DNA of 64,000 bases from Candidatus Vondammii sp. HM_W22 (GTDB taxonomy: Bacteria > Pseudomonadota > Gammaproteobacteria > Chromatiales > Chromatiaceae). The DNA lies in NCBI RefSeq assembly GCF_022530855.2, contig NZ_CP099567.1, positions 1 to 64,000 on the forward strand. Reading direction: 5' to 3'. How positions within the stretch are numbered: position 1 is the first letter of the stretch; the number at the start of each line of letters is the position of its first letter. The translations under genes were made by a program, and so were the position numbers. This document shows positions 33,152-43,861 of this stretch, piece by piece. The notes under the pieces are model-generated. The model made no database searches. It had not been told where the DNA came from and saw only the letters and a list, made by a program, of their open reading frames with translations.

Positions 33152-34252
33152 TCAGACATACCTCCTTCCATATTCTGCCAAAGTTTCTATTAGCGCTCCG
33201 CTATCAAAATCCTCTGTGATCAAAGAGTTACCAATGCCTTCCATCAAAACCAGCCTAATCTTTCCGGTCACCACTTTTTTATCCACCGCCATCAGATCGA
33301 GAAAGCGTTCTGTATCCATAGCAGCCGGAGGTGAAACCGGTAGCCCTGCCTTTTGAATCAGATCAATTATTCGATTGGCATCTTCTTCAGCAAGCCAGCC
33401 GAGGCGCAGTGAAAGATCAGCCGCCATACACATGCCGGTTGCCACAGCTTCACCATGTAACCACTCACCATAACCAACACCAGTCTCAATGGCATGGCCG
33501 AAGGTGTGTCCAAGATTTAACAAGGCACGATGTCCAGCTTCAAATTCATCTGCAGCAACCACCTCTGCCTTATCATGGCAGGAGCGCTCAATAGCATAGC
33601 AAAGCGCTTCAAGTTCTCTGCTCCGCAGTCTGGAGATATTGCTCTCCAGCCAGGCAAACAAATCAGGGTCATCGATCAGGCCATATTTGATTATTTCAGC
33701 GATACCTGCCGAAAGTTGCCGATCATCCAGGGTATCTAGGGTTTCCGTATCTGCAATAACGCACTTAGGCTGATAGAAAGCACCAATCATATTTTTCCCA
33801 AGGGGATGATTGACCCCTGTCTTGCCACCCACCGATGAATCCACTTGTGCGAGCAATGTTGTTGGCACTTGCACAAAATGAATGCCTCTCTGATAACAAG
33901 CGGCGGCAAAGCCTGCCATGTCTCCGACAACACCGCCTCCCAGCGCAATAATCGTGCATTGGCGGTTTAATCGTTTTGTCAACAAGGCATCAAAAATGGT
34001 TTGCCAGACTTCGAGGGTTTTAAATTGCTCACCATCCGGAAGAACAACCGTCTCGACTTGAAAACCTGTCAGGCCATCTAATAATTTATTCAGATAGAGT
34101 GGCGCAACGGTTTCATTGCTGACAACCATCACCTGACGTCCTGGAATATGGCGCTGATAGATCGCCTTATCGCCAATCAGTCCGGAACCGATATAGATAG
34201 GATATGAGCGTTCGCCCAAATCCACATTGAGTATTCGAATCTCTGCATTCAA
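33152..34252 (-). CDS. aroB: 3-Dehydroquinate synthase
   Basis: Second step of the shikimate pathway, cyclising DAHP to 3-dehydroquinate with NAD+ and a divalent metal. The 366 residues are full length. The NAD-binding stretch has [20 protein letters not shown], followed by [20 protein letters not shown] and [17 protein letters not shown]. The metal ligands are in EIIKYGLI and [11 protein letters not shown]. It is on the same strand as aroK but separated by about 210 bases without a visible gene, wider than usual. Confidence 0.97.
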   Translation of the reverse strand: MNAEIRILNVDLGERSYPIYIGSGLIGDKAIYQRHIPGRQVMVVSNETVAPLYLNKLLDGLTGFQVETVVLPDGEQFKTLEVWQTIFDALLTKRLNRQCTIIALGGGVVGDMAGFAAACYQRGIHFVQVPTTLLAQVDSSVGGKTGVNHPLGKNMIGAFYQPKCVIADTETLDTLDDRQLSAGIAEIIKYGLIDDPDLFAWLESNISRLRSRELEALCYAIERSCHDKAEVVAADEFEAGHRALLNLGHTFGHAIETGVGYGEWLHGEAVATGMCMAADLSLRLGWLAEEDANRIIDLIQKAGLPVSPPAAMDTERFLDLMAVDKKVVTGKIRLVLMEGIGNSLITEDFDSGALIETLAEYGRRYV

Positions 34253-34463
34253 CTGAAATCACTCTGTTTTGCTTAGATATTAGATATGTAACCACACGGA
34301 AGCCGATTCGACTATGGATGCCCTGCTGCACTCCAGGAGGTATTAAGAAAGCATGGAGAACCCAACTTCAAAAAGTGTCTGCGCAAGAATACCGCAATCA
34401 AACGTGCAGCATCTCTTGGAAGTGAACTCTCCATACCTTCCGCCACACAGGCATAGCAACAGG

Positions 34464-34985
34464 CTACTCCGACTGGTATCGCTGAATTATCTCTCTGGTT
34501 ACTGCGGAGGCACCGCGTTTTTCCGTGGTCACAACAATGTCTGCAGTCTGCCGATAGAGCGGCTCTCTTTCTTTGGCCAGCGCCTGAAGTTTCTTAAGTG
34601 GGTCCTCGGTCTGCAGGAGCGGTCGGTTGCGGTCCCTGCTGGTCCGCTCATATTGCTGCTCGGGACTGCAGTAGAGATAGACAACGAACCCTCGGCTGCT
34701 GAGATTGCGCCGGTTATCCAGATCCAAAATACCCCCCCCACCCGTTGCCAAAACCAACCCTTCCTGCTGGGTCAGCTCATCTATAACCACTTTCTCTCTT
34801 TTGCGAAAACCCGATTCTCCTTCAAAATCGAAGATCGTCGGAATATCCACCCCGGTGCGCCGCTGAATCTCATGATCACTATCATCAAACTCCCAGCCGA
34901 GATGGTTTGCCACCTGCCGACCTATCGTCGTCTTTCCCGCACCCATAGGTCCTATCAGGAAAATATTTTTCAATCGGTTAATCAT
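34464..34985 (-). CDS. aroK: Shikimate kinase
   Basis: Phosphorylates shikimate at the 3-position using ATP. The 173 residues from ATG 34985 have Walker [17 protein letters not shown], the shikimate-binding [35 protein letters not shown] and the lid arginine region [13 protein letters not shown]. An in-frame start 34 codons upstream would add residues foreign to the family and was rejected. It lies between pilQ and aroB, the common pilMNOPQ-aroK-aroB arrangement, though a 338-base empty stretch and a MITE now separate it from pilQ. Confidence 0.96.
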   Translation of the reverse strand: MINRLKNIFLIGPMGAGKTTIGRQVANHLGWEFDDSDHEIQRRTGVDIPTIFDFEGESGFRKREKVVIDELTQQEGLVLATGGGGILDLDNRRNLSSRGFVVYLYCSPEQQYERTSRDRNRPLLQTEDPLKKLQALAKEREPLYRQTADIVVTTEKRGASAVTREIIQRYQSE

Positions 34986-35323
34986 GTAACATGATATGCC
35001 AGATTTAGGCCGCTCAAGCAAGATAAAGGATTGGATACTCAAAAGTAACTGCCTTAACTTAGCTGATACCCAGCCGATAATTGCCAAAAGTCAGGCGCAG
35101 AGGCCAGAAGAAAATTCCTTGTTTCTCAGCACTCAATCTTTGGGTCTTCTTGGCAAACGATATGTCCGCTCACAGCGGCTTCCTAGTGGAAGCTTGAGTA
35201 TATTCTCATCCTCCTACCGAGGCCAATCAGGAAGACATAATCACTTTTTCGACTACCAGATAAACAGAGAGGCCTCTCTAAGCAAGCAAATATTGCCTAA
35301 ATCGTATTAACAAACGCTTAGTA
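34986..35323. other. Gene-free stretch upstream of aroK
   Basis: About 340 bases with no credible gene. A plus-strand open frame starting at 34996 has no recognisable sequence and is antisense to the aroK leader. The aroK promoter or ribosome binding site must lie at its left edge; I see no consensus hexamers. Confidence 0.5.
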
Positions 35324-35480
35324 GAGCCTCTGATTAATTCTGAAATCGAATGGATGACGAGTTAAAGTCTTCCAGATCAAGGCGGAAATTGCCAGTAATA
35401 AGCTGGCTATAGCCAAGACTTTCAACGCAAAGCCGGGGAATTTCAGCCGTCAGACACCGATTCATGAATTGATCAGAGGC
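35324..35480. repeat. Miniature inverted-repeat element (MITE-like) overlapping the pilQ 3' end
   Basis: A 157-base unit bounded by near-perfect inverted repeats: GCCTCTGATTAATTC at the left (35326-35340) and GAATTGATCAGAGGC at the right (35466-35480), one mismatch. It encodes nothing. Its right repeat contains the TGA stop codon of pilQ (minus strand, 35475-35473), so the element supplies the last codons and stop of that gene. The ends look like termini of an insertion-sequence family acting in trans, but no full-length partner is in the window. Confidence 0.65.
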
Positions 35481-37659
35481 CCCTCCTTAGGCTCCCTTTT
35501 AGAATCTTCGGCGTTACAAACACCAACAATTCGGTATGCTTATTCTTGGTCATCTCCTGCTTGAACAGAAAGCCAACATAAGGCAGGTCACCAAAAAATG
35601 GAATCTGCTCCCTCTTGTTGTTTTCAGTCTGCTCAAAAATACCGCCAAGTACAACCGTTGCACCATTATCAACCAGTACAGTAGTCTCTATCTCTCGGGT
35701 AGCGACAGGCGGAACACCAAGAACAGAGCGTCCAAAATCAGGGTTATCCTTATTGATTACCAGATCCATCATGATGCTGTCATCCGGTGTAATATGAGGC
35801 GTCACTTCTAATTTCAGTACCGCTTCTTTAAATGAAACTGAGGTAGCTCCACTGGATGAGGCCTCCTGATATGGGATCTCAACGCCTTGTTTAATGATAG
35901 CGGTATGCTGATCCGAGGTAATCACCCGGGGACTGGAAATAATTTCTCCACGTCCTTCCTGCTGCATAGCTGAAAGTTCCAGCTGCAGAAGATAGGAACC
36001 GAGTTTACCGAGAACAAGATTCAAGGCACCGCCTCTTTCAGCACTCAAGATCTGGGGAAGATTGACCAGAAGCGCCTCCTTTGTGCTACCTGCAGGATTT
36101 TTAACACCGGGAGCCTTTCCAAAAGAGCCTTCAAGGTTTCCCGGCAGACCACCGCCAAGAGAAACAAAATTACCACCACCCAGTTTAAGCTCAGTATTGA
36201 CCCCAAAGCGAACACCGATATCCCGGGCGAAATCATTATTAGCAATGACCACACGCGACTCGATCAACACCTGTCTGACCGGAACATCCAGACCGACTAT
36301 CAGCCGCCTGATATCTTCCAGCCTAGCGGCCGTATCCTGCACCAGAAGTGTATTAGTACGCTTATCCACCGCCACATTACCACGTCCAGGAGTTAGCAAC
36401 TGGTTGTCCTCGGATTTAAGCAACCTCCGTATATCCCTGGCCTTTGCGTAGTTGATCTGCATAAACTCAGAGTGGAGAGGCGCAAGCTCGTCGATCTGCT
36501 GCTGGGATTCAAGCTCCAGCCTCTCCCGGGCAACAAGCTCTTCAGTGGGAGCGATCAGCATCACACTACCTTTCACCCGCTTGGACAGGCCATGGGTCTT
36601 AAGGATAATGTCCAAAACCTGATCCCAAGGCACATTCCTCAGCCGCAGTGTTATGCGACCACGAACAGTACCCGATGTGACCAGATTGATGTCGGTAAAG
36701 TCAGCTAATAGCTGAAGCACTGCCCTGACCTTTATGTCCTGGAAATTCAACGACAACCGTTTGCCGGTAAACATTTTTTTCCTGTCCAGAAGCCCTTGCT
36801 TCTCAGCTTTGGTCAGCGGCCGAAACTCGACCGTGTACAATTTGTCAGCCTGAAAGGCAAAATACTCATATTCACCGGTCGTGGTAATGCCCACATGGAC
36901 ATTCCGGCCTCGGGATGAAACCTCGAAACTTTTCACCGGGGTAGTAAAATCAGAGACGTCAAATTTACGCATCAAACGCTCGGGTAACGATGTGTTCATG
37001 ATTTCAAGAACAATCCGCCCACCCTCGGTGCGCATATCGACAATATTAGAGGGATCACCAAGCTCGATAATTAGTCGGCCTTCGCCTGAATCTCCCCGAC
37101 GAAAATCAACATTGCGTATACTTCCATTGGTCGCTGGTGTGACAGCAGAGGCCGAGGCAAAAGAACTTGTGAGAGTACCGCTTGCAGCTTGCTGTTGAGT
37201 TGATTGGTCGCCACCGTCGATTATGACCATAACCCGGTTACCTTCGACCTGTATATCGTGGCTAGCACTGGCCACCAGATTAATGACAACACGGGTCCGG
37301 CCACCTGCCTCTACGGCAGTGACACTCCGCGCCATACCAATGCCAACAGACTGGGTCTTGCGCACCAACCCGTTGCTCATATCAAAAAAATCCAAAGCAA
37401 TGCGCGCGGGATTATCCGTGGTAAATAATTTTGGCGGATCCAGTACATTCTCTGCTATCAAAACGATACGTACGGCCCCTCCCGGCAAAGATGAAAAGCT
37501 CATCTCTTTCAGAACATTGCCTGCAGCATGAGCCGACATAGCACCAATTGCTACTGCAATCAGCGTCATTGCCATCAGCGCTCGGAACAAACATGAAATG
37601 AACGGCATGCAGCCTCCAATTTCACTCCGCTGTTTACGATCCATTGGCTTGTCATTCAT
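35473..37659 (-). CDS. pilQ: Type IV pilus secretin PilQ
   Basis: Outer-membrane secretin through which type IV pili extend. In its 728 residues an N-terminal signal sequence has its hydrophobic core at about 29-42 (LMAMTLIAVAIGAM) and AHA-AG as the likely cleavage site. AMIN domains (about 50-270) bind peptidoglycan. The STN/N1 region (SLNFQDIKVRAVLQLLADFT) and a C-terminal secretin domain (VPVRQVLIESRVVIANNDFA; GGIFEQTENNKREQIPFFGD) follow. The start overlaps the pilP stop by ATGA, arguing for translational coupling. The final residues RRGL and the stop lie within a MITE repeat, so the native C-terminus may have been slightly altered. Confidence 0.95.
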   Translation of the reverse strand: MNDKPMDRKQRSEIGGCMPFISCLFRALMAMTLIAVAIGAMSAHAAGNVLKEMSFSSLPGGAVRIVLIAENVLDPPKLFTTDNPARIALDFFDMSNGLVRKTQSVGIGMARSVTAVEAGGRTRVVINLVASASHDIQVEGNRVMVIIDGGDQSTQQQAASGTLTSSFASASAVTPATNGSIRNVDFRRGDSGEGRLIIELGDPSNIVDMRTEGGRIVLEIMNTSLPERLMRKFDVSDFTTPVKSFEVSSRGRNVHVGITTTGEYEYFAFQADKLYTVEFRPLTKAEKQGLLDRKKMFTGKRLSLNFQDIKVRAVLQLLADFTDINLVTSGTVRGRITLRLRNVPWDQVLDIILKTHGLSKRVKGSVMLIAPTEELVARERLELESQQQIDELAPLHSEFMQINYAKARDIRRLLKSEDNQLLTPGRGNVAVDKRTNTLLVQDTAARLEDIRRLIVGLDVPVRQVLIESRVVIANNDFARDIGVRFGVNTELKLGGGNFVSLGGGLPGNLEGSFGKAPGVKNPAGSTKEALLVNLPQILSAERGGALNLVLGKLGSYLLQLELSAMQQEGRGEIISSPRVITSDQHTAIIKQGVEIPYQEASSSGATSVSFKEAVLKLEVTPHITPDDSIMMDLVINKDNPDFGRSVLGVPPVATREIETTVLVDNGATVVLGGIFEQTENNKREQIPFFGDLPYVGFLFKQEMTKNKHTELLVFVTPKILKGSLRRGL

Positions 37660-38195
37660 CTGTTATTCTCTTGGTTATCCCTCAGCACCAAAGAGGCTTG
37701 TCGCTCACGATAGCCTCCACCAGGATCTGAAACGATCTCGGTCAGCTCTACTTTATTCTCAGTAACCTGGGTGATCTGGCCATGACTCATGCCCATATAA
37801 TTCCCTGATTTCACTCTATATATAGTGTTTTCCCGGTTCAGAATCAGCGCCCATATCACTTCATCCTGTTCCAGAACCCCCACCATCCGTAACGAGTCCA
37901 GCGGATAGCTCTCCAGCTCTTCCTTATGCCGATTTGAGTCGGGATATATCCCGTTATCCGCATTTTCAAACTCTGATCCTTCCTCTCCCGACAGTAGCGC
38001 GAATGGGTCACGCCGCCCGTCACCCACATAGGCGAACGTCTTAATCTGTTCGATCTCTGGAAGGGGCTCAATGTACCCCGCTTTGAGTGACTTCACCTGA
38101 TCTACAAAACCGTACAGATCCTGCATGCTTTTATCGGCACAAGCACTCAATAAAGGCAGCGCAATGAGAAGCGGCCACAATATCAGCCTCCTCAT
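37656..38195 (-). CDS. pilP: Type IV pilus inner-membrane lipoprotein PilP
   Basis: Periplasmic lipoprotein linking the PilN/PilO complex to the secretin PilQ. The 179 residues have a lipobox LLSAC at 15-19 (lipidated Cys19). A flexible stretch is followed by the conserved beta domain: DPFALL, YPLDSLRMVGVLEQDEVIWA, and VKSGNYMGMSHGQITQV. It overlaps pilO and pilQ by four bases each. Confidence 0.94.
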   Translation of the reverse strand: MRRLILWPLLIALPLLSACADKSMQDLYGFVDQVKSLKAGYIEPLPEIEQIKTFAYVGDGRRDPFALLSGEEGSEFENADNGIYPDSNRHKEELESYPLDSLRMVGVLEQDEVIWALILNRENTIYRVKSGNYMGMSHGQITQVTENKVELTEIVSDPGGGYRERQASLVLRDNQENNR

Positions 38196-38794
38196 TTCCC
38201 CGTCTCCTCGTCAATATATCGGTAAGTCTTCGCCGTCGTTTCCAGTACAAGGTTGCTGGCGCCGTCATCTTTCTTAAACTGCTTGGTAACAGTCACATTA
38301 TGCAGAGTGACGATACGCGACAGCGCGGCCAGCCCACTAACGAATTTACCAAATTCGTGATAACCGCCCTCCACCCTGATTTTGATCGGAAGCTCAGCGT
38401 AGAACTCACGCTGCACCTCATCCTGGGGGTCAAAAAGCTCGAATTCCAGGCCTGCCCCCAGCCCAGTCTGTGAAACATCGATCAACAACTCACCCACTTC
38501 AGTCTTGTCGGGCAGTTGGCGAAGCATCGCGCCAAACGATGCCCTCATCTCTTCGAGCTGCTCCTTGTATTTTTCCAGATTGACAGCCTTGACCTGCTTC
38601 CGCTTAAACTCCTCGCGCAGATCCTGCTCTTTCCTCTCTGCCTTCTCCAGACCCAGCAGCTGCTCTTCCGTGTCATAGTAGTACCAGCCAATACCCAGCC
38701 CCACGCAGAGGACCAGCACAAGAAACGCTTTAACTGCGTCAGGCCAGTTACCTATATTGCTGAAATCCAGCTCGTTCAGCTCTTCCAGCTTCAC
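38192..38794 (-). CDS. pilO: Type IV pilus assembly protein PilO
   Basis: Bitopic inner-membrane component pairing with PilN. The 200 residues contain an N-terminal cytoplasmic stretch, a membrane helix at about 23-41 (AFLVLVLCVGLGIGWYYYDT), a coiled coil (about 45-90, GLEKAERKEQDLREEFKRKQ) and a C-terminal ferredoxin-like domain with EFYAELPIKIRVEGGYHEFG. Four-base overlaps with pilN and pilP indicate one transcript. Confidence 0.94.
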   Translation of the reverse strand: MKLEELNELDFSNIGNWPDAVKAFLVLVLCVGLGIGWYYYDTEEQLLGLEKAERKEQDLREEFKRKQVKAVNLEKYKEQLEEMRASFGAMLRQLPDKTEVGELLIDVSQTGLGAGLEFELFDPQDEVQREFYAELPIKIRVEGGYHEFGKFVSGLAALSRIVTLHNVTVTKQFKKDDGASNLVLETTAKTYRYIDEETGK

Positions 38795-39354
38795 TTATAC
38801 CCCTCCTTGGCCTTGGCAGATATCTGCTTGGCTTTCAGCGTAAACTCACTTAAAGCAACTGCAGCCTGCTCCTTATTGGAAACGATCTGCAGCTCGGGCT
38901 TACCCAGCCAAAGTGAATCATCGATATTCTTCATATACGCCGATACCCGCGCATTGGACTGAGCCTTGCCGTCAAGTGTTATGGCGTTGGCGGACTGAGT
39001 TAACCTTACAAGATGGATACCTTCAGGAATTGTCGATACCAACTCATCAAACAGGTGAACAATCTCCGGCCGACTGCTCTGCAGCGACTGAATCACAGTC
39101 ATACGGGCAATAAGCTTGGCTTTCGTCGCCTCAAGCTCTTTGATCTCCGTGATTTTTTTATCAACGATCACAATTTCGCGCTTCAGGAAGCCGTTGCGTT
39201 GATTCTGGTGACTAATCAACTCTTCAACATAAAAGCGGGCACCACCGCAGGCGGCACCAGTCACCAACAGAGCCAACAGAGTGGAGGTAACAAAGTCTCT
39301 CTGACGTTTTTTGCGTAGATTATCTCGCCACGGCAGTAGATTAATTCGCGCCAT
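38791..39354 (-). CDS. pilN: Type IV pilus assembly protein PilN
   Basis: Inner-membrane protein whose cytoplasmic N-terminus binds PilM. It starts MARINLLPWRDNLRKKRQRD, carrying the INLLPWR motif that docks on PilM. A membrane helix spans about 22-41 and is followed by coiled coil and a periplasmic domain (PEGIHLVRLTQSANAITLDG). The 187 residues are full length. It begins one base after the pilM stop codon. Confidence 0.95.
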   Translation of the reverse strand: MARINLLPWRDNLRKKRQRDFVTSTLLALLVTGAACGGARFYVEELISHQNQRNGFLKREIVIVDKKITEIKELEATKAKLIARMTVIQSLQSSRPEIVHLFDELVSTIPEGIHLVRLTQSANAITLDGKAQSNARVSAYMKNIDDSLWLGKPELQIVSNKEQAAVALSEFTLKAKQISAKAKEGYK

Positions 39355-39355
39355 G

Positions 39356-40441
<1,086 letters not shown>

Positions 40442-40451
40442 TTACTCAGCA

Positions 40452-40488
40452 GTGGTGTTACCACGTTACGAAAAACCCTGAGGGTTTT
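40452..40488. promoter_or_regulatory. Hairpins between pilM and ponA
   Basis: Two small inverted repeats in the divergent spacer: GTGGT-GTT-ACCAC (40452-40464) and AAAACCC-TGA-GGGTTTT (40472-40488). The second is followed by a T-rich run on the plus strand and could terminate or attenuate a transcript. Whether it serves pilM (leader), ponA or neither cannot be told from sequence. Confidence 0.35.
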
Positions 40489-40649
40489 CTTTATTAAATC
40501 TAGCATCCTTTAACTAGCTACATACCAGCAAATGATTTTTTTGTGAAGTGTTTTTTACACTGTTGCCCTTCCAGTGTTGTTTTCAGTTATTTTTGATAGC
40601 ATACACCTTTCCTTAGTCTCTATTCTGTATGCCGTAGAATGATAAAACC

Positions 40650-43124
40650 GTGACACAGCGCATGAAGTGGTTAATCAAGTCCCTGAAGCTCCTTTTCTGG
40701 CTCAGCCTAATCGGCGGAATTGCCGAAATTTTGACGGTCGGCGGCCTCTATTTTTATTTTGAGCCGCAATTACCCTCGACGGAAAATCTGAGAAACACCA
40801 AATTCCAGGTACCGCTGAGGGTCTATAGCAAGGATCTAAAACTCATCGCAGAGTTTGGTGAAAAGCGCCGTATTCCGCTTACCTATGCAGAGATTCCGGA
40901 ACCTATGGTCCGGGCTTTCCTGGCCGCAGAGGATGATCGCTTCTTCGTACACCCAGGCGTCGATTATCAGGGTCTCCTGAGAGCTGCCTACCTGCTCATC
41001 ACAACAGGCGAGCGACGACAGGGTGGAAGTACCATCACCATGCAGGTCGCCCGCAATTTTTACCTGTCGCGGGAAAAAACCTTTGCCCGTAAATTCAATG
41101 AAATACTCCTCTCTCTGCAAATTGAAAAAGATCTGTCGAAGCAGGAGATCCTCGCTCTCTATCTGAACAAGATCTACCTGGGTAATCGGGCCTACGGCGT
41201 AGGAGCTGCAGCCCAAGTCTATTATGGAAAGAGTGTTGATCAACTTACCCTCGAACAGACAGCAATGATTGCAGGCCTGCCAAAAGCGCCATCGAAGTAT
41301 AATCCTCTGGCCAACCCGATGCGAGCCTTACTGAGACGTGATTATGTACTTGGCCGAATGGCCCATCTGCGCTCTATCAGCGAAGCCGAGCGCCAAGCTG
41401 CCGTCAAGGAACCGGTGACGGCATCGCTCCACCGGGCTCAGGCAGCAGTGGAAGCACCATTCGTTGCCGAAATGGTCCGCTCAGAAATGGTTAGCCGCTA
41501 TGGCAAAGAGGCCTATACCAGCGGTTACAAGGTTTATACCACCATCGACAGCCGGCTTCAAACAGCGGCAAACAGCGCTATCAGACAAGCACTGCAAGCC
41601 TATGACAAGCGCCATGGATACCGCGGTATCGAACGCCACACAGACATAACCAACATCGGGAACGACAATGAGCTGGATGAACTGCTCAAGGACGAAAAAG
41701 TTCTCGCCGACCTGCTACCGGCCATCGCCACCGAAATCGATGAAAAGAGCGCGACTATCTATATAAAGGGGGGTGAGCGCACCACCCTCGACTGGAAGGC
41801 ATTGAGTTGGGCTCAACCCTATGTTGACGAAAACCATCGCGGTCATCAGCCAGAATCTGCCGGAGCCGTGATTAAACCAGGCGACTTTATCCGCGTAGTG
41901 AAGGAGCAATCAAAAGAGGGGGTTGGCTCTTGGCGGCTGGCACAAATACCGAAAGCGGAAGGTGCGCTGGTCTCACTGGAACCTGATGATGGCGCCGTTA
42001 TCGCTCTGGTGGGCGGATATGATTTCTATCATAGCAAATTCAATCGCGTCCTCCAGGCAAAGCGCCAACCCGGCTCCGGTTTCAAAGCCATTATCTACTC
42101 TGCCGCCCTGGAAGCAGGCTTCACCCCTGCAAGCCTGATTAACGACGCTCCCGTGGTATTTGACGATCCCAGTCTCGAAAGCGCCTGGCGTCCAGAAAAC
42201 TATAGCGGAAAATTCTTTGGCCCAACACGCCTGCGCTACGCCCTGATAAAATCCCGTAATTTGGTCTCGATCCGGCTGTTACGGTCAATGGGCATCAACC
42301 ATGCCCTGCAGCATGCCAAACGCTTCGGCTTCAATCCAGACGAGTTGCCGCACAACCTGTCGCTCGCCCTGGGAAGCGGTGCCATTACCCCGATGCAGAT
42401 GGCAACCGCCTATGCCGTACTGGCAAACGGTGGCTACCGTATCGAGCCCTATTTCATCGAAAGAATTGAAGGGTATCAAAAAGAGATTCTGTTCCAGGCC
42501 AATCCTCCACTGGTATGTGAAAAGTGCAGTGAAACCAAAACAAAACTGGCTCCTGAGAAGAATGAAACCTCCTTCGGGGCTGACAATACCGCCGAGGAGG
42601 TTAAGCCGCTCATTGCCCCACGGGTTATCAGCCCCCAGAATCACTACCTGATGAACTCTATGATGCGCGATGTCATCACCCGGGGCACAGCCCGTCGCGC
42701 CCGCTCACTGGGGCGGAATGATCTAGCTGGGAAAACCGGCACCACCAATGATCAGCGAGATGCTTGGTTCAATGGCTTCAATCGCTCTCATGTCGCCATT
42801 GCCTGGGTTGGCTTCGATTCATCAATGCCACTGGGTAAAGGAGAGGTAGGTGGCCGTGCGGCCCTGCCAGCCTGGATCAGCTATATGCAGGAGGCGCTAA
42901 AGGGTGTAGAAGAGGCGCCCTTAAGAATGCCCCCCGGCATGGTAACCGTACGAATCGACCCAAAAACAGGAAAAAGGGCCAGCGTGAACCAGGATGATGC
43001 TATTTTTGAGGTTTTCCGCTCAGAAAATGCGCCAACAGGGAGTACAGACCCCCAATCGGTAAATAATGGAACATCTGGGAGTAGCGAAAATAGCAGTTCC
43101 ACTGAGGAAGAAGAACTATTTTAA
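40650..43124 (+). CDS. ponA: Penicillin-binding protein 1A (bifunctional)
   Basis: Membrane glycosyltransferase/transpeptidase that polymerises and crosslinks peptidoglycan. The 824 residues from GTG have a membrane anchor at about 11-34. The GT51 domain has catalytic Glu94 in AAEDDRFFVHPGVD, plus GGSTITMQVARNFYLSREKT. The transpeptidase shows SxxK as SGFK (Ser476/Lys479), SRN in KSRNLVSIRLL and KTGTT (Lys695). Related enzymes usually read SSFK. A Cys pair (VCEKCSETK near 630) and a Ser/Glu-rich tail are unusual but not damaging. Also known as mrcA. Divergent from pilM. Confidence 0.95.
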   Translation: MTQRMKWLIKSLKLLFWLSLIGGIAEILTVGGLYFYFEPQLPSTENLRNTKFQVPLRVYSKDLKLIAEFGEKRRIPLTYAEIPEPMVRAFLAAEDDRFFVHPGVDYQGLLRAAYLLITTGERRQGGSTITMQVARNFYLSREKTFARKFNEILLSLQIEKDLSKQEILALYLNKIYLGNRAYGVGAAAQVYYGKSVDQLTLEQTAMIAGLPKAPSKYNPLANPMRALLRRDYVLGRMAHLRSISEAERQAAVKEPVTASLHRAQAAVEAPFVAEMVRSEMVSRYGKEAYTSGYKVYTTIDSRLQTAANSAIRQALQAYDKRHGYRGIERHTDITNIGNDNELDELLKDEKVLADLLPAIATEIDEKSATIYIKGGERTTLDWKALSWAQPYVDENHRGHQPESAGAVIKPGDFIRVVKEQSKEGVGSWRLAQIPKAEGALVSLEPDDGAVIALVGGYDFYHSKFNRVLQAKRQPGSGFKAIIYSAALEAGFTPASLINDAPVVFDDPSLESAWRPENYSGKFFGPTRLRYALIKSRNLVSIRLLRSMGINHALQHAKRFGFNPDELPHNLSLALGSGAITPMQMATAYAVLANGGYRIEPYFIERIEGYQKEILFQANPPLVCEKCSETKTKLAPEKNETSFGADNTAEEVKPLIAPRVISPQNHYLMNSMMRDVITRGTARRARSLGRNDLAGKTGTTNDQRDAWFNGFNRSHVAIAWVGFDSSMPLGKGEVGGRAALPAWISYMQEALKGVEEAPLRMPPGMVTVRIDPKTGKRASVNQDDAIFEVFRSENAPTGSTDPQSVNNGTSGSSENSSSTEEEELF

Positions 43125-43184
43125 CCTAGCACCTCACCCCTCTGATACACCAGCAGAGCACTTAAGCAGAACGAGTCCAGCACA

Positions 43185-43851
43185 ATGTCACCTGATATAA
43201 GGCAGCGAATCGCCCTGGAAGCAGCACGCATAATAGCTGGCCAGAATTATCTCAGCATCGCAGAGGCCCGGCGAAAAGTAGCCAAACGACTTGGCCGTAC
43301 AAAACGGCAACAACTACCGGACAACCAGGAAATAGAAGATGTCCTGCTGGAGTATCAGCAACTGTTTCAGTCGCAACATCAACCCGCCGAGTTAAAGCAA
43401 CTCCGTGAACTGGCATCGACTGCCATGCGCTCACTAAAAGCGTTCCATCCATTACTGACGGGCGCTGTGCTGACAGGTTCTGCAGATGCCGGTATCATCA
43501 GGCGTCACCTGTTTTCTGAGACAACAGACAGAGGTGATACTGTAGTTCCTGGAACAAAAAATCCCCTGGGAAGAGTCTGATGCTACTATTAACTATACTG
43601 ACAACACCCCAGCCCGGCGACAACTGCTCTCATTTCAGGCAGGGGAAACCGGAATTGAACTGCTGATATACCGCCGCTGGATCGGCGCAACCCGCCCCTC
43701 CGCCCCCCTGAACGGAAGGCTGGAGAGAGGCGCACCGCTTGCCAGTGTATTGGAAATGCTGGAAAAGAGCCAGGAGCGCGCTCTTCTCCATAACACCGAG
43801 CAGAAGTTAAAGAGAGGGTATGGGGACACCACGCACGCCTTCAAATCATGA
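43185..43851 (+). pseudogene. Frameshifted conserved nucleotidyltransferase-like gene
   Basis: The first frame (131 codons) starts MSPDIRQRIALEAARIIAGQ and includes DYLS-like NYLSIAEARRKVAKRLGRTK, then HPLLTGAVLTGSADAG. This resembles a gammaproteobacterial family annotated as putative nucleotidyltransferase. After RGDTVV the frame is lost near 43550. The probable continuation is in another frame: EESDATINYTDNTPARRQLL, then GIELLIYRRWIGATRPSAPL and RGAPLASVLEMLE, ending at TGA 43849. The middle of the family's catalytic-like domain is poorly preserved. Function of the intact family is not established. Confidence 0.6.
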
Positions 43852-43861
43852 TATTAACGGG

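Noticed and set aside
34353-34994. Plus-strand open frame of 213 codons opposite aroK
   Set aside because: It lies antisense to shikimate kinase, whose motifs are complete; the plus-strand translation has no recognisable domain.
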